64,000 nt of DNA from Actinomycetota bacterium (GCA_040757835.1 JBFLWJ010000012.1:1-64000), one strand, 5' to 3'. Positions 40,723 to 50,223 are shown, counted from the stretch's first letter. Notes: generated by a model not told the origin, from the sequence alone. Numbers and translations: made by a program.

Positions 40723-42057
40723 TCAGCGCGCGGCCTCGGTGGCGGCCTCGATACCGCTGCGCAGAGCGCCCTCCACGCAGGAGATTAGGTACATGTACTC
40801 GCCGGCCAGGTACAAGCCCTCCACGTCCCGGTAATTGTTTTTGCGCATGTCGTGGATGGCCCGGGCCTGTCCGGGCGGGTCGAGGCAGATGGCCTCGTCC
40901 CAGCGCACCGCCTCTGTCATGTAGGGCTCGTCCGGCATAGTGGGGATGATCTTCTGCAGGTCCTTGATCATCATCTGCTTCAACTCTTCCAGGGGCAGTT
41001 CGTTCAAGGCCTTCGCCCGCCTGCCCCAGGTGAGGCTGTGCACCAGGCCGGCTCCGGGAGGCGAGAAGTACGGGGACTTGCCGCCCGCGTCGGCGAAACC
41101 CGGCTGGATGGAGCCCTCGTTGCGCGAGAAGGTCACCGCGTACCATCCCTCGGGGAGCAGCCTTTCCTTGAGGGCGAAGATGAAGTGGATGCACGAGCTG
41201 TAGGTCACCGTCTCCAGGGGCTTGCGCAGGGTAGGGGGGAGGTCCGGGATAATTCGCATGGCGGTGGTGGCGGTGGTGGTGCAGATGACCGCGTCCGCAT
41301 CCATAAAGCCTTCGTCGGTCTCCACACCCCGGGCCTTGCCTCCGTCCAGCACCACCCTTTTCACCGGGGTTGAGAGGCGGATGGAATCCTTACACTCCTC
41401 GTAGAGGGCCGCGGGAAGGGACCCGATGCCGTACTTGAGGAACTTCAGCCCCGGCATGAGCCCCATGAGCAGGGCCAGGATATGCGCGGCCCCCACCTGG
41501 TCCGGCTCCCCCAGGGTAAGGGACGCGGTCATGGGCTGGAAGACATAATCCAGGGCCACCTGGCCGCCGTAACGCATGACGTATTCCTCGATGCTGATGT
41601 CGCTCAGGTCCAGGACCGCCTCGGGGTCCATGCTGTCGAAGTCGAAATCGCGGCGCCGTTTGATCATCTGGTAGCCGACCTTGGCCATCTGGGGATAGCC
41701 CCTCCAGGGAAGGCCGCGGAACCCGAGCATATCGCGCCAGTGCTTAAGCGCCTCCCGCGGGTTGATGGTGGCCGGGATGGGATATAGCTTGCCGTCGCGC
41801 CACATGGCCCCCATGAAATCGAAGTCCTGCACGGCGTCCTCCATGCCCAGCTCGTCGCAGAGGCGGAAGGTGGTGGTGCAGAGGTTGGCGGAGAACTGCG
41901 CCCCCAGGTCGAACTGGTAGCCCTCCTTGTTGTAGCCGCGGGCGCGTCCGCCCGCCACGTCCGTCGCCTCCAGGCAGAGGACGTCGGCGCCCCGCTTGCG
42001 CAGCTCGTAGGTGGCCGCGAGCCCGGCCGGCCCCGCCCCGATGACGATGACTCTCAT
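40723..42057 (-). CDS. FAD-dependent amine oxidase/protoporphyrinogen-oxidase-like protein
   Basis: 444 residues, ATG with AGGAGG upstream. Rossmann start MRVIVIGAGPAGLAATYEL, then ATDVAGGRARGY and FDLGAQF, typical of the phytoene desaturase/PPO superfamily; the C-terminal FAD segment is YLAGEYMYLISCVEGALRSG. It may oxidise or saturate a hydrophobic molecule. Last gene of the minus-strand flavoprotein array; the GGGGTCAG motif lies in the 24-base gap before its start (42071-42078). Confidence 0.85.
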   Translation of the reverse strand: MRVIVIGAGPAGLAATYELRKRGADVLCLEATDVAGGRARGYNKEGYQFDLGAQFSANLCTTTFRLCDELGMEDAVQDFDFMGAMWRDGKLYPIPATINPREALKHWRDMLGFRGLPWRGYPQMAKVGYQMIKRRRDFDFDSMDPEAVLDLSDISIEEYVMRYGGQVALDYVFQPMTASLTLGEPDQVGAAHILALLMGLMPGLKFLKYGIGSLPAALYEECKDSIRLSTPVKRVVLDGGKARGVETDEGFMDADAVICTTTATTAMRIIPDLPPTLRKPLETVTYSSCIHFIFALKERLLPEGWYAVTFSRNEGSIQPGFADAGGKSPYFSPPGAGLVHSLTWGRRAKALNELPLEELKQMMIKDLQKIIPTMPDEPYMTEAVRWDEAICLDPPGQARAIHDMRKNNYRDVEGLYLAGEYMYLISCVEGALRSGIEAATEAAR

Positions 42058-42081
42058 TTCCCTTCCTCCTGGGGTCAGCTT

Positions 42082-43191
42082 TTACTTCTCCGTACCCAAC
42101 CTGCCGTATCCGGTGACGTTTGCCATGAAGGACGGCCGCAGCATGAAGCGGTTGAGCAGCAACGCCAGCGGCAGCGCCATCCGCATGGGGTACTTCACCA
42201 GCAGGTCCTGCGGGCTGCGGTTGATGATGCGCTTGGCCGCCAGCAACGGGTAAAAGGTCCAGTTGAGGCGCCTGAACTCGTCGTAAGCCCCCGACGGGTC
42301 GGTGTAGGCCCGCGCCGCTATCTTGCCCGAGAGGAAGGCGCCGTGCATGCCGAAGAAGAGCACCGGGTCCATCACCCCCGCCAGGGTGCCGGCAAGGATG
42401 AGGTCTCCCTGGAAGAGGCGCGGGTTGGTGAAGCTGGCGATGGGCGCGGCCGCGGCCCCGCCTTTGGCCCCTCCCCCCAGGGGGAAGAACTTCTTGAAGG
42501 GGTAGCCGTCCTCCAGGGTTGCCTGCTCGGCGAACTTCTCCATCTCCCACTTCGCCACCGGCCGCTCGCGGTTGAAGATGAGCGCGAAGGCGATGCCGTT
42601 CACCGAACAGGTGAAGGCATAGTCGGGGGAATAGTCGTCGAAGCAGAAGGACACTCGCGGCTCCATCCACGGCACCCGGCACTTGGCGAAGTAGCCGTAG
42701 AGGCCCTTGTATGGCACGTTTGCCGCCTCGAAACCATCGGCGTGCAGCCCGGTGGCCATGATGGTCCCCCGGGGGAGGTCGCGGATCTGTTTGTCCGAGG
42801 CTATGCGCTGGTCGAACTCGAACTTCACCCCTTCCTCCACGGCGATGCGGTAGAGATAACTGTCCATGGACGAGGCGCGCGGGCCGCGCTCTATCATCCA
42901 TGCCTGGCAGTTTGAGGGGAACTTCATGTTGTAGCTCTTGCCCCAGACCTTGAGGATACCGTCGGTCATCTGCACCATGCCCGGCTTGAGGTCGATGCCG
43001 GTATAGCGGGACATGGCATCGGCGTCCATGGGGGTGCCGTGCGGGGACGGGTTGTATACCGAAAGCCCCCCTACCCTCTTCCCCTTCTCCAGCACGATGA
43101 CCTCGTGCCCCTCCCGTGCCAGGTTGATGGCTGCGACGAGACCGGCCAGTCCGGCTCCCACCACATGAACGGGTCCCTTGTCCTTGGGCAT
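42082..43191 (-). CDS. Geranylgeranyl-reductase-like flavoprotein 1
   Basis: 369 residues from ATG 43191 (GGAGG upstream). FAD-binding start VHVVGAGLAGLVAAINLARE and GGLSVYN; a middle WMIERGPRASSMDSYLYR region; and near the C-terminus LILAGTLAGVMDPVLFFGMH followed by SGKIAARA. The GxxxG..DP stretch holds the place of the GDAAG segment of geranylgeranyl reductases. Family members reduce isoprenoid double bonds or act on similar lipids. Ends 24 bases before the amine-oxidase-like gene. Confidence 0.8.
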   Translation of the reverse strand: MPKDKGPVHVVGAGLAGLVAAINLAREGHEVIVLEKGKRVGGLSVYNPSPHGTPMDADAMSRYTGIDLKPGMVQMTDGILKVWGKSYNMKFPSNCQAWMIERGPRASSMDSYLYRIAVEEGVKFEFDQRIASDKQIRDLPRGTIMATGLHADGFEAANVPYKGLYGYFAKCRVPWMEPRVSFCFDDYSPDYAFTCSVNGIAFALIFNRERPVAKWEMEKFAEQATLEDGYPFKKFFPLGGGAKGGAAAAPIASFTNPRLFQGDLILAGTLAGVMDPVLFFGMHGAFLSGKIAARAYTDPSGAYDEFRRLNWTFYPLLAAKRIINRSPQDLLVKYPMRMALPLALLLNRFMLRPSFMANVTGYGRLGTEK

Positions 43192-43200
43192 CACGACCTC

Positions 43201-44328
43201 CTAGATGTTTATATATCTTGAATATCTGTCCATGTTCTTCAATAGCACGTAGCCGGGGATCATCCTGGTCATCCCGCCCAGGACCATCCTGCCCAGCGCC
43301 GGCGTCTTCGCCACCTGGCCCAGACCTATTCTCATGCCGATGGCGCGCATGAAATCAGGCTGGTAGTTGATGGCCACGCGGCGCTGCACCCACATGAGGT
43401 TGAAGCTGCGGTTGCAGACGTCGAACATCTCCTGGGCCGTCGCCTTGTCCTCCAGGGCGATGGCCGCGATCTTGCCCGAGACCATGGCCCCGTGGCAACC
43501 GAAATAGGTGCCGGGGTCCTGTGCTCCGGCCAGGGTGCCGGCCAGGATCTTGTTGCCAACGAAGAGCCTGGGCTGGTTGGGGTAGCGGGAGGCGAAGTAT
43601 CCCTGCTCCGGCCACCACTTCTTGAACTCCATGCCCTCCGTCTCCCTCACCTGCTTCTCCCAGGTGGCGCGCTGCTCCTCGCTGATGGGGCGGCGGGCGA
43701 AGAAGAGCCCGGCGCAGATGCCGTTGGCCGTGGGCAGGTAGCAGTAGTCCTTGGTGTAGTAGTCGAAGTATACGGCACAGTGACGGACGAACGACTTTTC
43801 CTTCCCCCAGGGCTTGTACGGCGCGCTCATGACGTATCCGCCCGCGACCTGGTAGGGGATGTTGAGGGCCTCGAAGGCCTCGATATAGGGACCGGTGGCC
43901 ACGATGGTGTTGGGTGGGAACTGTGCCAGGTCCTTCTGGGTCTTCACCGGGTTCCCCCACTCGAAGGTCACCCCCATGTCCAGGGCGATATCGTGGAGGT
44001 AGCGGTCGATGGCCGTCCTGCGCGGCCCCCTCTCCACGTTGTACAGCTCGAAATGGGCGGGGTCGAGTTCGCACTTCTTCCCGAAGGCGTAGATGGGGAA
44101 GGTCTCAACCCTCCCCACCTGGGGCTCCCCGATGGGCACGCCAAGGAAGCGCGACATCCGTGCGGGGTCGAAGGGGGTGGCGTCCACGAAGGGGTGGGCG
44201 CCGGGCATACCCCCGGCACGGTTGTACTTATCGACGCAATGCACTTCGTAGCCCAGTTTGCGCGCGGTGATGGCCGCACACAGGCCGGCCAGTCCCGCTC
44301 CGACTATGTTGACTTTCTTCTCAGCCAT
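43201..44328 (-). CDS. Geranylgeranyl-reductase-like flavoprotein 2
   Basis: 375 residues. Starts VNIVGAGLAGLCAAITARKL; later NVERGPRRTAIDRYLHDIAL and LAGTLAGAQDPGTYFGCHG with SGKIAAIA. Same layout and length as its neighbours, so tandem duplication is clear. The pathway substrate is unknown. A G-rich ribosome binding site is placed 13 bases upstream; nine bases separate its stop from the start of copy 1. Confidence 0.8.
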   Translation of the reverse strand: MAEKKVNIVGAGLAGLCAAITARKLGYEVHCVDKYNRAGGMPGAHPFVDATPFDPARMSRFLGVPIGEPQVGRVETFPIYAFGKKCELDPAHFELYNVERGPRRTAIDRYLHDIALDMGVTFEWGNPVKTQKDLAQFPPNTIVATGPYIEAFEALNIPYQVAGGYVMSAPYKPWGKEKSFVRHCAVYFDYYTKDYCYLPTANGICAGLFFARRPISEEQRATWEKQVRETEGMEFKKWWPEQGYFASRYPNQPRLFVGNKILAGTLAGAQDPGTYFGCHGAMVSGKIAAIALEDKATAQEMFDVCNRSFNLMWVQRRVAINYQPDFMRAIGMRIGLGQVAKTPALGRMVLGGMTRMIPGYVLLKNMDRYSRYINI

Positions 44329-44350
44329 TTGAGGTGCCCCCAGAAGATCT

Positions 44351-45412
44351 CTAATACCTGCCGAAGCCGGGCAGGGATTTCAAGGCGATATCGATGAGTG
44401 GTTGCAGCAGCCCGCGCTGCTTCAGGTACATGCCGAACCCCAACCGCAGGCCAAGGTTGCGCGCGAAATGCGGCTGGAGGTCGAAAAACTTCTTGTAGAG
44501 CCAGGAATACTTGCGCGCCGACGTGAAGGCATGGAAGAGCCTCCAGGCCCGCTCCTTGTCGTCGATGGCGATGGCCGCGATCTTCCCCGAGACCAGCGAG
44601 CTCTGGACCCCGAAAAGGAAGAAGGGGTCCTGCATCCCGGCCAGGGTCCCGGCCAGGATCTTGTCGCCGCAAAAGAGGCAGGGGTCGGTGGCCTTCTTCG
44701 TCGCCACCACTCCCTCGTGGGGAAGCCACTGCTCGAACTCCATGCCCTCCCAGTCTCGCAGCTGCCGGTCCCAGGTATCGCGCATGGACTCGGAGACGGG
44801 CCTGCCGTCGAAGCCGAGGGCGAAGGCCACCCCGTTCACGTTGGCGCAGTAGTTGTAGTACCTGGTGTAACGGTCGAAGAAACCTCTGATATTCGGCGGT
44901 CCCTCGTAGCGCATCTTGCCTATGAAGCCGTAGACTTCGACGTAGGGCCGCCGCAGGGAAAGGAACGGCTCGATGTGCAGGCCGGTGGCCACGATGGTAC
45001 TGGGGGGGAGCTGGGCGAAGTCTCCCTGTGAGTCGACGGACACCCCGAACTCGAACTCGGCCCCCGCGGCCAGCGCCGCCTCGTAGAGCAGGGTGTCGAT
45101 GGAGGTGGAACGGGAGCCCCTCTCCACGGACTGCAGGTAGAGCTGCCAGCCGGGGATGACGTGGGGCTTGCCGTAGACGTAGATGGGGAACTCCTGCGTG
45201 GGCGTTACATATGGGGGTTCGAGCTCGATGCCGACGAAACGCCCCAGCCGGTCGGGATGCATGGGCGTGACGTCCACCGCGGGACGGATGTAGGGATCTC
45301 CGCCGATGCGGTCGAACTTCTCCAGCACCTTCACCTTATGACCGGCGCGCGCGCAGTTGACCGCCGCCACCAGGCCGGCCAGGCCCGCTCCAACGATGGT
45401 AACCTCTGCCAT
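44351..45412 (-). CDS. Geranylgeranyl-reductase-like flavoprotein 3
   Basis: 353 residues from ATG 45412, where the family's VTIVGAGLAGLVAAVNCARA begins; a longer frame to 45460 adds non-homologous residues. Contains QSVERGSRSTSIDTLLYEAA and ILAGTLAGMQDPFFLFGVQ with SGKIAAIA. The third of three tandem copies (44328 and 43191 downstream). It differs in having QSS in place of the HGA after FGV. All three probably bind FAD and a long hydrophobic substrate. Confidence 0.8.
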   Translation of the reverse strand: MAEVTIVGAGLAGLVAAVNCARAGHKVKVLEKFDRIGGDPYIRPAVDVTPMHPDRLGRFVGIELEPPYVTPTQEFPIYVYGKPHVIPGWQLYLQSVERGSRSTSIDTLLYEAALAAGAEFEFGVSVDSQGDFAQLPPSTIVATGLHIEPFLSLRRPYVEVYGFIGKMRYEGPPNIRGFFDRYTRYYNYCANVNGVAFALGFDGRPVSESMRDTWDRQLRDWEGMEFEQWLPHEGVVATKKATDPCLFCGDKILAGTLAGMQDPFFLFGVQSSLVSGKIAAIAIDDKERAWRLFHAFTSARKYSWLYKKFFDLQPHFARNLGLRLGFGMYLKQRGLLQPLIDIALKSLPGFGRY

Positions 45413-45724
45413 GGTCCCCCCTTCGTGTCCTGCCCCCTCCGAAAGTGACCAGCTCGACACCGGGTTGAGCCGCCCGCCGGTCCCTGCGGCCGGCCGGCGG
45501 CATCATTTTACCCAGAAACGCCGTTTTCCGGCCTCGCCGGGATGGGGCTCGTTCCGGCGACGTGTCCGCGCGCCGCCATGGTCCGCTGTCCCCGTTTCCC
45601 GGACCCGTCAACCCTCTATGGAACCACCTCCTCCGCTCCCTGCCGGCCGCCTAGCCGGCACCGCCAGGCCCGCCGGCCCGGCTTCGCCATCCTTGCCGGA
45701 CGCCGCGCCGGCGCCCGTCTTTAC
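45413..45724. other. Intergenic gap with a GC-rich hairpin
   Basis: 312 bases between the third GGR-like start and the end of the FAD oxidase on the same strand. CCGCCGG and CCGGCGG pair at 45474-45500. A promoter for the downstream GGR-like genes may lie here, but no good -10/-35 pair is visible. Short open frames in it look like noise from high GC. Confidence 0.4.
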
Positions 45725-47368
45725 TTACAGGCTGAGCTTCTTGCATAGCCCGGTATCGTAGTCCCACCTGCGCGCGGCGATGTTGTTGGGGTCCACCGCC
45801 ATCTTGAAGGCCACCATGGCGTCGGTGAAGGCCGTCGCGTTGGGCATGGCGAGGGTCATCAGGTCGTCCAGGGTGGGCATGCCCTCTGGCAGCGGCAGGG
45901 CCATGCCCTTGTTGAGCGGGATGGCGCCGCAGGCGAGCACCAGGCCCTCGCCCAGGATCCCGGCCATCATGGCCCGCATATAGGTCATGAACATGCGCAT
46001 GTTGTCGTCCTTGTCGCCCTGGTTGGAATAGAGGTCGTACTCCATGTACGCCGAGCGTCCCATGTGGTAGGGCTGCAGGTAGGTAGAGGCGTCATCGGGC
46101 GGCAGGTTGTCCTCGGTGTGCCCGGTCTGGTTGGTGGTCTCTATGCGCATCCTGCGCTCGGCCTCCAGGAAGTTGTCCAGGTGGCCGATGAGGGCGCCGA
46201 TGAGGAAGGAGCCGCGCACCCGCATCACGCGCACTGTGACGTTGAAGAACTTCTGCCAGCGGTCCATGTTCACGCTGCGCAGGTCGCCCACCAGGTCCTC
46301 CATGGCGTCCACGGGGAGGAACTCCCAGCTGTCGTCTATCTCCAGGATGACCTTCTTGAAGACCTCTGCCTTGAGCATGGCCTCCTCCATGGTCGCGCCG
46401 GCGAAGATGGAGAAGAGGTTGTTGCGCGGGAAGGCCCCCGCCAGCGCGCTGGCTTGCTGGTTGGTCGCCCCCACGAAGATGCCGAAGAATGAGTTCTGCA
46501 TGTGGGCCAGCTCCAGGGTGAGGTTCTCGTTGGCCACCTTGTAGAGGACGTCGATGACACACTGCAGGTCGTCCTTCTCGTAGGCGGGGAAGATCTGGTA
46601 GATATGCTCGGCCTCGGGGTAGATGCGCAGGGTCATCTCGGTGACCGTGCCCAACTGCCCGAAGGCGTAGCGGAAGAGCGAGGCCATGTCCGGTCCCGGC
46701 CCGGGCACATGGGCCTTCACCGCACCGTAGGCGGCCGGCCCCGTCCTGAGGATGGTGCCGTCTGGCATTACCATGGTCATGTCGATTATGTTGTCGATAC
46801 CGAAGCCGTACTTGGAGGCCAGGGTGTTGATGTTGCAGAAGGCGTGGTTGGAGATGACCCCGGCCGTGGCCGCCGTCGAGGGGTTGAGCACGCGGCATCC
46901 CACCTTCTGGGCCTCCACCTGGGCTACCAGGTAGTTGACCCCGGGCTGGATGATCATATAGCAGTTCTCACCGTCGATCTCCAGCACCTTGTCCATGCGC
47001 CGCAGGTCCATGATGATGCCACCGTAGAGGGGGATGTGCAGGCCCATGGTGGTGAGCCCGGTGCCCATGGGGATGACGTCCACCTCGCATTCGTTGGCGA
47101 TGCGGTAGACCTCCGCCACCTCCTCGGTGCTCTCGGGCATGACCACGAGATGGGGATAGGTGGCCGGCAGCGGCCCCTGGTCGCGCGAGTACCCGATGAG
47201 GATCACCGGGTCGTCGGTCACCCACTCGGAGCCCAGTATCTCGCTGAGCATCTCCTTGGCGCGGGCTATGCTCTCCGGCCGGTTGTGCCGGGGCTCCACC
47301 TCGTGCTGCATGATGATGCCGGAGATGCGCCTTTCCTTGATCTCCTTGGCGATGTCCTTTGTCCACAT
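45725..47368 (-). CDS. FAD-linked oxidase, FAD_binding_4/GlcD-like, large
   Basis: 547 residues, ATG with AAGGAGG upstream. PCMH-type FAD domain: VVMPESTEEVAEVYRIANE, PMGTGLTTMGLHIPLYGG, IDLR-like MDLRRMDKVLEID and STAATAGVISNHA. The long C-terminal part suits vanillyl-alcohol-oxidase or alkyl-dihydroxyacetonephosphate-synthase-like enzymes. It probably oxidises an alcohol or 2-hydroxyacid and passes electrons to the Fe-S protein encoded just upstream (four-base gap). Last of the three closely packed genes 49997-45725. Confidence 0.85.
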   Translation of the reverse strand: MWTKDIAKEIKERRISGIIMQHEVEPRHNRPESIARAKEMLSEILGSEWVTDDPVILIGYSRDQGPLPATYPHLVVMPESTEEVAEVYRIANECEVDVIPMGTGLTTMGLHIPLYGGIIMDLRRMDKVLEIDGENCYMIIQPGVNYLVAQVEAQKVGCRVLNPSTAATAGVISNHAFCNINTLASKYGFGIDNIIDMTMVMPDGTILRTGPAAYGAVKAHVPGPGPDMASLFRYAFGQLGTVTEMTLRIYPEAEHIYQIFPAYEKDDLQCVIDVLYKVANENLTLELAHMQNSFFGIFVGATNQQASALAGAFPRNNLFSIFAGATMEEAMLKAEVFKKVILEIDDSWEFLPVDAMEDLVGDLRSVNMDRWQKFFNVTVRVMRVRGSFLIGALIGHLDNFLEAERRMRIETTNQTGHTEDNLPPDDASTYLQPYHMGRSAYMEYDLYSNQGDKDDNMRMFMTYMRAMMAGILGEGLVLACGAIPLNKGMALPLPEGMPTLDDLMTLAMPNATAFTDAMVAFKMAVDPNNIAARRWDYDTGLCKKLSL

Positions 47369-47372
47369 ATCC

Positions 47373-48593
47373 CTACACCTCCTTCCCCAGCGATTCCAGT
47401 AAGACCTCGGCCAGGTCGTAGACCTTCATCTTGCTCCCCGTAGCCTCCACCGCCTGGTTGAACATCTGCACGCAGTAGGGGCAGGTGGTGATGATGGCCT
47501 CGGCGCCCGTCCACTCCGCCTCGAAGAGGCGCTCCCTGGCCGTCGCCAGCGCGTAGTCCGGCATGGCGTAACGCACCCCGCCCCCGCCGCCGCAGCAGAG
47601 GGAGTTGAAGGTGGCGCGCGGGAACTCCAGCAGTTCCAGGCCGGGGATCGCCCGCAGCACCTTGCGCGGCGCCTCGTAGATGTCGAAGCGCCGCCCCAGC
47701 TTGCAGGGGTCGTGGTAGACGGCCTTCAGGGCCACTTCCTTCTGCGGCGCCAGGGCGCCCTTCTTGAGCAGGCGCGACAGTTGCTGGCTGATCTGGTAGA
47801 CGGTGATGCCGGGGTCCAGCAGGCGCGAGTATTCCTCCTTGAACACCCAGGCCGCGTGGGTATCCGGGGTGACGATGGTCTTTACGCCCAGGGAGTTGAA
47901 GGTCTCTATGTTCGCGGCCGCGTATTCCTCGAAGAAATCGCGGTCGCCGATCATGAGCATGAGGGAGCCGTCGCTGATCTCGTCAGCGCCCAGGGTGCCC
48001 ACGTCGAGGCCCGCCTCCAGCAGCGCCTGGGCCGCGGCGCGTACGGCGTGGCGCAGGGCGGGGTCGCTGGTGTAGGCGTCGCCGGCGTAGAAGAGCACCT
48101 CGGCCTTATCGCCGGGCAGCTTCTTCAGCGCCAGGCCCTCGGCCCAGTCGCCGCGCTTCCCCTTGTCGGCGCCGAAGGGGTTGTCGTTCTTCTCGAGGCT
48201 CTCGGCCAGGGCCGCGTGCTCGGGCAGGGGGCCCCAGCCCTCGCGCACCGCTTTTTCACGCATGAGCTCGAAGACGCGGGTGGGATGGAGCTGCTTCACC
48301 TCGTAGCACTGCTCCTGGCAGGACGAACACAGCATGCAGGTGTAGAGGATGTGCTGCATGGAGTCCGTGGGCTCGATCTCGTTGATGTGCAGGCCGCGGG
48401 CGATCTCCATCTTGCCCGAGGCGTAGTAGGCGTCCCAGCGGAAGCGGGTGCCGGACGGGCAGTTGCGCCAGAAGCGTGCCTCGGGGCAGAACTGCACGTG
48501 CACCCCCTGGCATATCTTGCACTTGGTGCAAATGAAGTAGTCCTGCTGAAGCTCGTGCAGCACCTCGCGGGGAGCGGTTATCCTCTTTTTCAT
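47373..48593 (-). CDS. HdrD/GlcF-like CCG-domain Fe-S protein
   Basis: 406 residues; ATG 48593 with GTAGGAG overlapping the previous stop. Two N-terminal cluster motifs: CTKCKICQGVHVQFCP (the last Cys is seven residues on, longer than the usual three) and CMLCSSCQEQCYEV. CCG domain: YHDPCKLGRR, FNSLCCGGGGG, then TTCPYCVQMF. HdrD-like proteins take electrons from flavoproteins and reduce disulfides or pass them to menaquinone. It sits between two FAD oxidases, like GlcF between GlcD and GlcE. Confidence 0.88.
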   Translation of the reverse strand: MKKRITAPREVLHELQQDYFICTKCKICQGVHVQFCPEARFWRNCPSGTRFRWDAYYASGKMEIARGLHINEIEPTDSMQHILYTCMLCSSCQEQCYEVKQLHPTRVFELMREKAVREGWGPLPEHAALAESLEKNDNPFGADKGKRGDWAEGLALKKLPGDKAEVLFYAGDAYTSDPALRHAVRAAAQALLEAGLDVGTLGADEISDGSLMLMIGDRDFFEEYAAANIETFNSLGVKTIVTPDTHAAWVFKEEYSRLLDPGITVYQISQQLSRLLKKGALAPQKEVALKAVYHDPCKLGRRFDIYEAPRKVLRAIPGLELLEFPRATFNSLCCGGGGGVRYAMPDYALATARERLFEAEWTGAEAIITTCPYCVQMFNQAVEATGSKMKVYDLAEVLLESLGKEV

Positions 48594-48596
48594 CTC

Positions 48597-49997
48597 CTAC
48601 ACCCCCTCCAGCAGTTGCTCGGGGTTCATGAGGCCCGAGGGGTCGATGACGTTCTTGAAGGTCTTGAGGATCTTCAGGAAACCCGCGTCGGCGCGCCCGT
48701 AGACCATCTTCGCCGCCTCTCCGGTGGGACGGTCTATGAAGCTGCGCTCGTCGATGAGCTTGGCATAGGAGGAGCGGTAGATGTCCGCCGCCTCCGCCGC
48801 CTCCGCCTCGTCCGCGGGGTCGAAGTAGAGGTCGCTCTCGCAGTAGCAGGACGCTCCGAAGTAGGTGGGGATGAGCGCCTGGCCCACCTCGTCCGCCGCG
48901 TAACCCTTGGACTGCGCGATATCGCGCACCGCGGCCAGCAGGCCCGGAGCGCGCTTATAGAAATCATAATGCTCGATGAAGGTGGTGCGTCCCCTGAGGT
49001 AATCGCGGTCGAAGATGTACCAGGGTTTCTGGAACTTGTCGTCCATCATCTGCGCGAGTTCGCCGTCGATCTCCTTCGCCCCGGAGGACTCGGCGTCCGC
49101 GCGCACGTACTTCTCCCACAGGTCCACCAGTTCGGTGTGGTGCTCGATGCTGATGGCCGTGGTCCAGGGGGGGAGCTTCTCCCGCAGGGAGGCCGCCGCG
49201 CCCGCGTCCTTGCCGAGCAGCACCGAGAGGTAGCGGGAGTTGGCGGTCACGCACTCGAAACAGTGCTCTTCGCGGTTCACCTTGTAGGCCAGTTGCGCCG
49301 CCGGCTCCAGCTCGTCGAAGCCGAAGAGGAGGACGCGCCGCTTCTCCCTGATGGGGTAGATGTAGACGATGGCGTAGTAAGGGATGCCGAAGATATCTTC
49401 CGAGGCGCCGAAGAAGAGGGAGAACTGCGGCCCCTGGTCCTCGCGGAAGTCGGCGATGCCTTCGGCGGTCATCTGCTGCGAGCCGGACACCCAGATGCGC
49501 CCGTCCGAGAGCACGGCGTGAAAGATGGACAGGTTGGGGAAGCGGTAGACCGCGTTGCCGTTCAAGACGTCGCGGTCGAGATAGGAGCGCAGGACGGAGC
49601 GCGAGGTCGCGTTGGCGGGATTGAGCACCTTGCAGCCCATCTTGCGCAGCTCCTTGTCCAGCTGCTCGTAGGTGACACCGGCGAAGATGTGGGCCATTAG
49701 GTTGCGCCGGTCAAGTTCCTTGATGGAGTCCATGCGCGAGAGGTCTATGAGCAGACCCTTGCGGGAGGCGAGGCCGTTGTCCATCTTCTCCCGGCGCACC
49801 GAAAAGAGGGGCATCTTCGCCCTGTCCGCCGCGTCCGCCACCTCCGCCAGTTCGTACTCGTCCGCCGGCCTCACCAGAACCAGGCCGGTCTCCTTCACCG
49901 GGTCCGCGAAATAGGGCGCGAGCGCCGCGGCCCCCGTCTTGACATTGTCTTTGCCCACGAACTCCGCGAGTTCGCCGGTAATATCCGCCACTGCCAT
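48597..49997 (-). CDS. FAD-linked oxidase, FAD_binding_4/GlcD-like, second
   Basis: 466 residues from ATG 49997, preceded by GGAGGTAGG. PCMH FAD domain: LVLVRPADEYELAEVADAAD, SVRREKMDNGLASRKG, LIDLSRMDSI and NPANATSRSVLRSYLD. Shorter and clearly different from the oxidase at 45725. It leads the three-gene set and lies next to the divergent control region at 50118-50223. Probably a subunit or an alternative dehydrogenase for the same electron acceptor. Confidence 0.85.
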   Translation of the reverse strand: MAVADITGELAEFVGKDNVKTGAAALAPYFADPVKETGLVLVRPADEYELAEVADAADRAKMPLFSVRREKMDNGLASRKGLLIDLSRMDSIKELDRRNLMAHIFAGVTYEQLDKELRKMGCKVLNPANATSRSVLRSYLDRDVLNGNAVYRFPNLSIFHAVLSDGRIWVSGSQQMTAEGIADFREDQGPQFSLFFGASEDIFGIPYYAIVYIYPIREKRRVLLFGFDELEPAAQLAYKVNREEHCFECVTANSRYLSVLLGKDAGAAASLREKLPPWTTAISIEHHTELVDLWEKYVRADAESSGAKEIDGELAQMMDDKFQKPWYIFDRDYLRGRTTFIEHYDFYKRAPGLLAAVRDIAQSKGYAADEVGQALIPTYFGASCYCESDLYFDPADEAEAAEAADIYRSSYAKLIDERSFIDRPTGEAAKMVYGRADAGFLKILKTFKNVIDPSGLMNPEQLLEGV

Positions 49998-50117
49998 CGA
50001 CCTACCTCCTTGCCTTAACCGCGGGCCGCTCCGCGCAGGGGAAGGGCCTCTCAAACAGTGTTGCCATCAAGCCGGATTTGCATACATTCCCGATATATTA
50101 TATATGTTATAGTGAAC

Positions 50118-50129
50118 GACTGGTCAGTC
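50118..50129. promoter_or_regulatory. Palindrome in the divergent flavoprotein control region
   Basis: GACTG and CAGTC flank GT, in the context CGACTGGTCAGTCA, the symmetry style of TetR-family operators. It lies between the start of the minus-strand oxidase operon (49997) and the plus-strand GGR-like gene (50268), next to an AT-rich stretch (TATATTATATATG) likely to hold the minus-strand promoter. No regulator gene is adjacent. Confidence 0.45.
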
Positions 50130-50194
50130 ATACACAGCCGAATTGATTATATGGCCGACGGGGTCAGGTGTCAATCGGTCGGTAGCTGGGAAGT

Positions 50195-50223
50195 TTGTGT
50201 TTATCCAGGTAGAAGGCTATAAT
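50195..50223 (+). promoter_or_regulatory. Sigma-70-type promoter for the GGR-like gene
   Basis: TTGTGT at 50195 and a consensus TATAAT at 50218-50223 are separated by 17 bases, 45 bases upstream of the start at 50268. A lone GGGGTCAGG repeat end is at 50160-50168. Confidence 0.6.

Noticed and set aside
47712..49700. Very long plus-strand open frame opposite the FAD oxidase and HdrD-like genes
   Set aside because: GC-rich antisense frame; the opposite strand has clear families, motifs and ribosome binding sites.
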